DNA from: a virus
Virus record (IMG/VR): IMGVR_UViG_3300035689_000004
Coordinates: 28,547 to 92,546 of that record
Strand: one strand, 5' to 3'
DNA length: 64,000 bases
Shown here: piece by piece, positions 58,416 through 64,000 of the stretch
Numbering within the stretch: position 1 is the first letter of the stretch
Layout of the letters: each line of letters begins with the position of its first letter
Notes under the pieces: generated by a model
What the model saw: only the letters and a program-made list of their open reading frames with translations
Databases searched by the model: none
Told to the model about the DNA's origin: nothing
Position numbers and translations under genes: made by a program

Positions 58416-59237
58416 ATGCCTCTCAATCCCCAAACTTCTCCCTTCCCCCCGATCTCTCAGCCCGAGCAAGGCTGGGAGCATAGCCTACGCAAAAGCCTGG
58501 AATACCTACAACCCGGCGAAGGTATCCGCGCCGGGCTAGAGCTAGGCTTACCGCTCACCAGTGGCGGTGCGGTAACGACCGGGCTCACCCCAACCCTTAC
58601 CTCTGGCGTGATCGTCGAAGGCGATAAGGTGATCGGTCCCTACGGACCTAAGGTGACCGCAGCGGCGGCCAAAAACCTCAGCAACAAAAATATCTACTTC
58701 GGGCTCCAAGGGCTCACCTATGGCGATACCAACAACGCCGCGCCGCTGGTCAGCGATGTGCTAATCGGTAGTATCTCTACCGACAACGAAGCCACCGCCT
58801 CGATCCTGCACATCGGCCAGCAGTACAACTATGGCGCTTGCCGCTTTGGCGTGCGGGGTGTCGTTAACCTAGCCAGATGCACCAAGGGTTCAGACGTTAC
58901 CTTTTTCACCTGGAGCGTCCCTGCTATCGGGCTTAAGAATGTACGGCTGACCTATGCCCATGCACGGGTGGCGATCGCGGCTACCGCTGGCAATACTACA
59001 GGCGACGACTTTCTGTTGAAGGTGAAGCAAGGCACCGCTAGCGCTGAAACTTTGGTGACCATTGCTGCCGCTTCCCTGGTAACCGCTGGCACCGTCGTTC
59101 GAGATGTGGCTGCTAGTGCTGACGCCCTGTCCTGGTACGATGTACCCTCTTTGACCTTCCAGTACAACCAGACCGACACCTCCACCGCGATCGCTGGTGG
59201 GGCCATTGAGGTGATGGCTATCCTGGAAATGTTCTAG
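58416..59237 (+). CDS. Virion-type hypothetical protein
   Basis: 273 aa, AAGGAAACG upstream. N-terminal Pro-rich arm, then Gly/Ala/Thr-rich beta segments (LSNKNIYFGLQGLTYGDTNN, LKVKQGTASAETLVTIAAAS). Could be a capsid decoration or tail protein. Not recognised. Confidence 0.5.
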   Translation: MPLNPQTSPFPPISQPEQGWEHSLRKSLEYLQPGEGIRAGLELGLPLTSGGAVTTGLTPTLTSGVIVEGDKVIGPYGPKVTAAAAKNLSNKNIYFGLQGLTYGDTNNAAPLVSDVLIGSISTDNEATASILHIGQQYNYGACRFGVRGVVNLARCTKGSDVTFFTWSVPAIGLKNVRLTYAHARVAIAATAGNTTGDDFLLKVKQGTASAETLVTIAAASLVTAGTVVRDVAASADALSWYDVPSLTFQYNQTDTSTAIAGGAIEVMAILEMF

Positions 59238-59239
59238 CC

Positions 59240-59749
59240 ATGCAGCCCAGCCTCGGTTTTACAGAGACGCCGCAAGGCATCTTCATCCGCCAAGCGATCG
59301 CCGCGATCGCGTCCAATCCGATGGTTGGCACCACTGTCTACCATTGGAAGGCGGTGGAGGCTAAGCAGGCGACCTATAACGAGGCTGGGCAGCCTGACTA
59401 TTTAGCGCCCCAGAGTGGGTTGTTTGACTCCGGCATCGACTACCGGCCCAACCCAAACAACCCACTGAAGGGCATTTTTTGTAGGCCCAAACAAACGCCA
59501 TTCCAGGACAAGGGCGGCATCTACTACCAGGGCGAGGCAAGCCTTTACCTGGTGCAAGATCCGGGTGAGGTATTTGTGGTGGTCAACGATCGCCCAAAGC
59601 GTCAGGACCGATTTCAGATAGCAGGCGGCATCTACTACGCCACCGCGCCGGTGATGCCGTGCCAGATGGGTGATACCGTTGCCGCCTTTCAAGTTTTTCT
59701 ATCCCGCGAACGTTTTGGAGTAAAGGAAGATGGGTTATCGCGTTATTGA
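59240..59749 (+). CDS. Head completion-like protein
   Basis: 169 aa, MQPSLGFTETPQGIFIRQAI. Beta-rich with Tyr/Gln. Its position between connector and tail completion genes fits a head-completion (stopper) protein, by synteny only. Overlaps the next gene by 20 bases. Confidence 0.45.
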   Translation: MQPSLGFTETPQGIFIRQAIAAIASNPMVGTTVYHWKAVEAKQATYNEAGQPDYLAPQSGLFDSGIDYRPNPNNPLKGIFCRPKQTPFQDKGGIYYQGEASLYLVQDPGEVFVVVNDRPKRQDRFQIAGGIYYATAPVMPCQMGDTVAAFQVFLSRERFGVKEDGLSRY

Positions 59750-59936
59750 CACCACTGGTGAAATTGAGTCCGGTTCTATCTACTTGCCGGTGGCTAAGCT
59801 AGTGGCGATCGGGGAACCGGTGGTGGGTGTACAGGTGGTGGCCCTCCAGGAGGAGCTAAACGCCCTCTATGGCGATCGCTTCACGGTAGAAGAAATCACC
59901 GCTCCCAAGCCTGCCAAGGAAGCACCGGCTAAATAA
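59730..59936 (+). CDS. Small virion-region protein
   Basis: 68 aa, AAGGAAG upstream. Beta-like N-terminus (MGYRVIDTTGEIESGSIYLP) and a Lys/Ala/Pro tail. Overlaps both neighbours (20 bases; AATGG link at 59936). Function unknown. Confidence 0.5.
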   Translation: MGYRVIDTTGEIESGSIYLPVAKLVAIGEPVVGVQVVALQEELNALYGDRFTVEEITAPKPAKEAPAK

Positions 59937-60529
59937 TGGCCTACCGCTATGCCATCAACCTGAAATCTGGCCAGTTTGGGCTGAGCCAGGTGAAAGAACT
60001 CATCCCTGAGATCGCCAAGGTAGCGATCCAGGATGCCTCCGACCTGGTAGCCACCTACGGCAAGGAACACCTAAGCGGTGTGCCCTTCAATAGCCGTACT
60101 GGTGGCCATGTCATCCAAAAGCGCACCGGGCGCGGTGCCGCTAGCGTCCAGGCGGAGTACCCCTACGGTTCTCCTTTTCGCTCTCGCATCTATGCCTCTG
60201 CAATGACCCGCTATGCGGACAACCCGGAGGAATGGAATTACCTCGCCATCCTGGAGACAGGCCGGGGTGAGGTGCGCCCTAAGTACACCCCTAGCGCTAA
60301 GGCTGGCTATGCGTCCAAAGCACGACTTACGATCCCAGGCGGTAATCATCAGCTTGTCAATGGCGAGAACGGCTTTAGGGGCATTAGTGGCCGTTATTTC
60401 TTTGCCAAGACGTTACCGCCAATGGCTGGCAAATACTGGTTCGAGTCAGCCGTCAACCGGGCGGACCCGGAAATCCAGCAGGCGATCGCGGCGGCGGTTC
60501 AAGACGTTCTAAAGGAGCATGGCTTCTGA
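59936..60529 (+). CDS. Tail completion protein (HK97 gp10-like)
   Basis: 197 aa. Pattern of the gp10-like family: helical start, RTGGHVIQKRTGRGAASVQA, an aromatic segment (YADNPEEWNYLAILETGRGE) and a C-terminal helix (QAIAAAVQDVLKEHGF). It would join head and tail. Overlaps the next mini gene by TGATG. Confidence 0.6.
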   Translation: MAYRYAINLKSGQFGLSQVKELIPEIAKVAIQDASDLVATYGKEHLSGVPFNSRTGGHVIQKRTGRGAASVQAEYPYGSPFRSRIYASAMTRYADNPEEWNYLAILETGRGEVRPKYTPSAKAGYASKARLTIPGGNHQLVNGENGFRGISGRYFFAKTLPPMAGKYWFESAVNRADPEIQQAIAAAVQDVLKEHGF

Positions 60530-60597
60530 TGTTGTGGTTTATTGCGATCGCCGCACTTCTAGCTATCCTCGTCTTCGAGATTGCCATCAGTGGATAG
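60529..60597 (+). CDS. 22-aa single-span microprotein
   Basis: ATG 60529 in a TGATG overlap; product MLWFIAIAALLAILVFEIAI plus two residues and stop 60595-60597. It is almost entirely one hydrophobic helix. Coupled starts on both sides support translation; a membrane role is inferred. Confidence 0.45.
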   Translation: MLWFIAIAALLAILVFEIAISG

Positions 60598-61336
60598 CAA
60601 CCTAGCTGGGGGTGAAAGCGCCCTTTTTGGTGAACGGTTTCCCTACCCCTGTGATGGAAAGACCGTTTTACTGGACATTGCCCGACAATTTGCCAAGGAC
60701 GTTAATGAGGCTGCCGTCAGGCGTCTCAAGGCAGACCATGGGGATAGTCGCGCTAACCAATGGTTGCCATTGGATGTGACTAGCGCCTATCCGACCGCCC
60801 GTCAGCACTGCCCGCGCATCGCTATCCTCCGGCTCGGCTCGACCAACAAACCCACCGGGGTGGACTTGGACTGGCACGAGGAGTCTGTACAACTGCCCGG
60901 GCGTGGGCTGACGGTTCGTAAATTTTCAGGGCTACTGGTTAACGACCAACTAGAGGCGGCCATCTGTTGTACTAACGAACGTCTACGCGATGACCTGCAC
61001 ATCTGGTTCCAGCAATATTGCCTAGACGCCACCCTATGGGCACTTCCACAACTAAGGACACTGGGCTTTTACCAACTGAACTGTACTAATGCCGCCGATG
61101 ACCAGGTGGAATACCAAGGCACCCAGAGCCAGCCAGGGTTTGAATTTTACGTGTCCCGCCTGACCTTTGCTGCCACCTACGACCTATCGGTAGTGACCGA
61201 CGTAGACCGATTGCAATACGCTTTCGCCTGGGAAAATTTTGGCCCCGGCGGCATTTGGGCTGGTGCAGCAGGCGAAGGGTTGAACCAACTTAACGACATC
61301 ATTTCCCCGGATAGACTCTATGCCGATAACGCTTGA
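60590..61336 (+). CDS. Virion-type hypothetical protein
   Basis: 248 aa from GTG 60590 (overlaps the microprotein stop); TTG 60581 is an alternative. Alpha/beta with an aromatic end (LQYAFAWENFGPGGIWAGAA). Likely part of tail assembly from its place before the sheath. Overlaps the next start. Confidence 0.5.
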   Translation: MDSNLAGGESALFGERFPYPCDGKTVLLDIARQFAKDVNEAAVRRLKADHGDSRANQWLPLDVTSAYPTARQHCPRIAILRLGSTNKPTGVDLDWHEESVQLPGRGLTVRKFSGLLVNDQLEAAICCTNERLRDDLHIWFQQYCLDATLWALPQLRTLGFYQLNCTNAADDQVEYQGTQSQPGFEFYVSRLTFAATYDLSVVTDVDRLQYAFAWENFGPGGIWAGAAGEGLNQLNDIISPDRLYADNA

Positions 61337-61472
61337 ATTATTCGCTAATCAATACCTGTCAGACCATCAACGCGCCGCCGCCCTGGCAACGCTGGCAGGC
61401 CACACCGAGCCGCGATCGCTAGACGAATGGCGACGACTATGGCAACGGGCATTACTCACTCCAGTTCAATAG
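61320..61472 (+). CDS. Small protein before sheath gene (50 aa)
   Basis: ATG 61320 overlaps the previous gene by 17 bases; stop 61470-61472. MPITLELFANQYLSDHQRAA, Trp/Arg-rich end. Supported by overlap and lack of other coding here. Function unknown. Confidence 0.5.
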   Translation: MPITLELFANQYLSDHQRAAALATLAGHTEPRSLDEWRRLWQRALLTPVQ

Positions 61473-61481
61473 GAAACTCCC

Positions 61482-63896
61482 ATGGCTTCTAGTGTTGTTT
61501 TCGGTCGGCCCGTTAGCCGTATTCTGCAACCCGGTGCCTACACCCAGGTGGATGCCTCCGCCCTGGAGTTGGCCCAGGAATTTGCCCCCAATGTTGTTTG
61601 TGTGCTAGGTGCAGCCCTAGGTGGCACGCCCCTGACCACCTACGCATTCAAAAATGCTAACCAAGCCCAGCAGGTATTTGGTGCTGGTTCACCCTTGGCT
61701 GATGCCATCACCCTTACCTTTCGCGGTGGCGTCAAGGGCGGTGCGCCCCTAGTGCTAGGGGTACGGGCGGACAATTCCGCCAAAGCCTCCGGCACCCTCA
61801 CCAACAATGGCACCACCCTAGTGGGTGAATTTAAGGACTTTGGCGGCTACGGCAATACCTTCAGTGTTCAGTTTTTACCCGGCTCCATCCAGGGTACCCA
61901 GGCGGTGATTGCTGGCACCCAACTCAATGGGACAGCCTATAAGCAGACCATTGACAATGTGCCCTCTGTCTCCCGGTTGCTTGAGCGCTTAAATGCTGAG
62001 TCACCGGTATCGGTGCGGGCCACCGCTGGCGGCACCAAGGCAACCCAGACCCTAACGATCGCTACCTCCACCAGTGACGGCAAGGCAACACTGACCGGCG
62101 CTAGTGAGATTACCAATGCCGCATTCTTCTACCAATACCCGGCTAGCTTGCGGGTGAATACCACCGACTCGCTCGCCTTCTCCTGGGATGGGACTAACCT
62201 AACCCCAACGCCTGCCACCGTGACGGTATCAGCGGCCCTGCCCGCCACTGTCAACGGCACCTACAACGTTGTCCGCAAGGAAAACGTTTACACCCAAGCG
62301 GTTACTAACATGGTGGTCACCACCACCGCCTATGGTGCTAATATCTACCGCTTTGCCCTGCCTAGTGGCCAAACCTGGCAGCATGCCACCAACAAAGGTA
62401 TTATTGGCTCTACCTTTACCATCGCCTCCGGTGACTACGCCGGCACCTATCAGATTGTTCATTACGAATGGGATGGCACCGGCTTAGACCGGGTGCGCAC
62501 GGTGCAAAAGCTAGACGCTGGCACCATTGCCGCTGGCACCGCCGCTAGTGCGTCCCTAGTGTTCCGGCAAACCCTGGTGGTAGATCCGCCCTCCCAGCCT
62601 GCCACTGAAGCGATTGAAACCCAGCTACCCGCCAATGGCATCCTGCAACGGGGTGGCCAATACCTGAGCCTGTCGCTTACCCCCAGCGATCGCGCCGAAG
62701 GCCCCCTAACGGTGTTCTACTCCACCCTGCCTGGCGATACCATCCAGGCGGTAGGTATCGAACTGGCCCGACTAATTAACGAGTCCAATGACTGGAGCGC
62801 CTACGCTGTTGCCAGCGCCGCCTACAATGCTGGCACCTACACCAGTACCATCACCCTGACCGCCGTGCCCCCGGGCATCAGCGCCAATGGCTGGAAGACC
62901 AATATATTGGTTAACACCCAGACGACGGTGCTAGTGGCCGCCGGTGGCGTGTCCCTAGCCGGTGGCATCGACCCATTGCCACCCTCCGGCTCCATTTTGC
63001 TGACCGGTGGCTTCGACTCTGTACCCACCCTGCAACGATGGCTGGAAGCCCTCGATAAGGTGAAATATACGCCCCTGCGCTACCTGGTGCCCGCTGGCGT
63101 CACCGATGCAGGCGTCCAAGCGGCCTTTGCCGACCATTGCCGGTTGATGTCTACCACCGCCCAGCGGCGGGAACGCATCTGCATCCTAGGCCATGCCCTA
63201 GGCTGGACCCAATCACAAATCCGGGCCAGGGCGGAAACCTTTAACAGCGAGCGGGTAGTATTTGTCTCCCCCGGACTGCGCATGGCGGACCTGGTGACCG
63301 GTAGCCAACGTACCTATTCTTCTGCCTATGCCACTACCGCGATCGTGGCGGGGATGCTAGCGGCTGAAGGCAATGGCGTTTCTGACCCGATTACCCATAC
63401 CTTCCTAACCAATATCACCGCTGCTGAATTTGAGTACCAACCCGGTAGCACTGAACTGGATGATGCGATCGTCTCCGGCATTCTAACCATCGAGCGTGAC
63501 CCTACCCTGGTGCGGGAGTCCCGGGGCTTTCGGGTGACCCGGGCCATTACCACCGCCCGTTCCTCTGTCGTATTTGAGCAAATCTCAATTATCAACCAGA
63601 GCGACTACGTGGCCCAGACGGTACGCGACCTGGAGGAAACCCTATTCATCGGCAAGGCGTTAGATGGCACCACCCTGGGGCTCATCCGCGAGGCGGTGAA
63701 CCTTACCCTAGACCGGCTTAGCAGTCAGGCCATCATCTACGGTTACGACCCTAGCTTTACGGCGGCGACGCTCAACCAAACCAACCGCAGCGCGATCGAC
63801 GTGACCTACAAGATCTACCCGGCCCCCGCGATCGACTTTATCCTGAACTCGCAAATCCTGGCGCCGGTGCCAGATACCGCCACCGTGGCCGCGTAA
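61482..63896 (+). CDS. Contractile tail sheath protein
   Basis: 804 aa, AGGAAAC upstream. The start (FGRPVSRILQPGAYTQVDAS) and C-terminal third (RERICILGHALGWTQSQIRA, SERVVFVSPGLRMADLVTGS, TIERDPTLVRESRGFRVTRA, QTVRDLEETLFIGKALDGTT) follow the phage tail sheath pattern. The middle (about 150-520) is a long Gly/Thr-rich beta insertion, common in long sheaths. It shows the virion is a myovirus. Confidence 0.85.
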   Translation: MASSVVFGRPVSRILQPGAYTQVDASALELAQEFAPNVVCVLGAALGGTPLTTYAFKNANQAQQVFGAGSPLADAITLTFRGGVKGGAPLVLGVRADNSAKASGTLTNNGTTLVGEFKDFGGYGNTFSVQFLPGSIQGTQAVIAGTQLNGTAYKQTIDNVPSVSRLLERLNAESPVSVRATAGGTKATQTLTIATSTSDGKATLTGASEITNAAFFYQYPASLRVNTTDSLAFSWDGTNLTPTPATVTVSAALPATVNGTYNVVRKENVYTQAVTNMVVTTTAYGANIYRFALPSGQTWQHATNKGIIGSTFTIASGDYAGTYQIVHYEWDGTGLDRVRTVQKLDAGTIAAGTAASASLVFRQTLVVDPPSQPATEAIETQLPANGILQRGGQYLSLSLTPSDRAEGPLTVFYSTLPGDTIQAVGIELARLINESNDWSAYAVASAAYNAGTYTSTITLTAVPPGISANGWKTNILVNTQTTVLVAAGGVSLAGGIDPLPPSGSILLTGGFDSVPTLQRWLEALDKVKYTPLRYLVPAGVTDAGVQAAFADHCRLMSTTAQRRERICILGHALGWTQSQIRARAETFNSERVVFVSPGLRMADLVTGSQRTYSSAYATTAIVAGMLAAEGNGVSDPITHTFLTNITAAEFEYQPGSTELDDAIVSGILTIERDPTLVRESRGFRVTRAITTARSSVVFEQISIINQSDYVAQTVRDLEETLFIGKALDGTTLGLIREAVNLTLDRLSSQAIIYGYDPSFTAATLNQTNRSAIDVTYKIYPAPAIDFILNSQILAPVPDTATVAA

Positions 63897-63932
63897 GCCT
63901 AACCAACCTTATTCACCCCAGGAGGTGTTATT

Positions 63933-64000
63933 TTGGCCTTCCGTACCCAATACAGCAGGGTTGAAAATTCTGTCCTTGCTAGGGCTGAATACAGCCTTGA
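63933..64000 (+). CDS. Start of probable tail tube gene (cut by window edge)
   Basis: TTG 63933 with AGGAGGTG directly upstream at 63920-63927. The visible frame AFRTQYSRVENSVLARAEYS is open to the edge. By position after the sheath it is probably the tail tube protein; the visible part is too short to confirm. Confidence 0.55.
   Translation, partial: MAFRTQYSRVENSVLARAEYSL

Noticed and set aside
1-64000. tRNA genes
   Set aside because: No cloverleaf with a GGTTCGAATCC-like T arm was noticed on either strand; this was by eye only.

Overview
The window is most simply read as a large part of a temperate, contractile-tailed (myovirus-type) phage or integrated prophage of a cyanobacterium. The cyanobacterial assignment rests on the very frequent octamer GCGATCGC (HIP1) and its core CGATCG, which are spread through nearly every phage gene. 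The temperate assignment rests on a large serine recombinase (5004-6323), an XRE-type repressor with a divergent promoter and operator (12629-13306), and the HIP1 enrichment itself, which suggests long co-evolution with the host genome. The tail sheath (61482-63896) shows the contractile tail. Only one edge of the element may be visible; no tRNA, rRNA or CRISPR array was found.

Layout. 1-5000: regulatory and replication-like genes: a truncated HTH regulator, a 416-aa replication-initiator-like protein, and a chain of overlapping small genes. 5000-9000: serine recombinase, an RHH-type small protein, then terminase large and small subunits, all minus strand except the RHH gene. 9100-16750: accessory and lysogeny region with small genes, membrane microproteins, strong terminators, a probable small RNA, the repressor/operator switch and a 729-aa HNH protein. 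16850-25900: portal, an unknown 498-aa virion-type protein and a fibre/baseplate-like cluster with repeats. 25900-41700: two giant proteins, a 1682-aa superfamily 2 helicase and a 2478-aa adenine methylase-helicase with HARP-like repeats (DarB-like architecture), separated by a complete sigma-70 factor and followed by a tagged 356-aa protein. 41700-47600: small regulated genes, virion-type genes, a CoiA-like nuclease and a MuF-type minor head protein. 47600-51920: an SSB-like protein, a HAD-like protein lacking catalytic residues, a DnaN sliding clamp and a DpdA-like 7-deazaguanine DNA-modification enzyme. 51990-64000: prohead protease fusion, acidic scaffold, major capsid, connectors, tail completion protein, sheath and the start of a probable tail-tube gene.

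How it may work. The late genes are interleaved with DNA-metabolism genes. The giant helicase/methylase proteins lie in the structural cluster and share peptide modules with the protease fusion and other virion-region proteins, so I infer they are packaged and injected to protect or process entering DNA, as DarB of phage P1 does. Several of these proteins carry a QLGLF motif matching the bacterial sliding-clamp-binding consensus, and the phage encodes its own clamp. Together with the DpdA-like enzyme this suggests layered protection against restriction. Three small monocistronic genes share one promoter/operator design (TATCGAA-N12-TTCGATA over the -35 box), and several other promoters carry a TTGCATATTTGC-type site, which points to at least two regulons.

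All functional calls come from reading motifs by eye; no similarity search was run.
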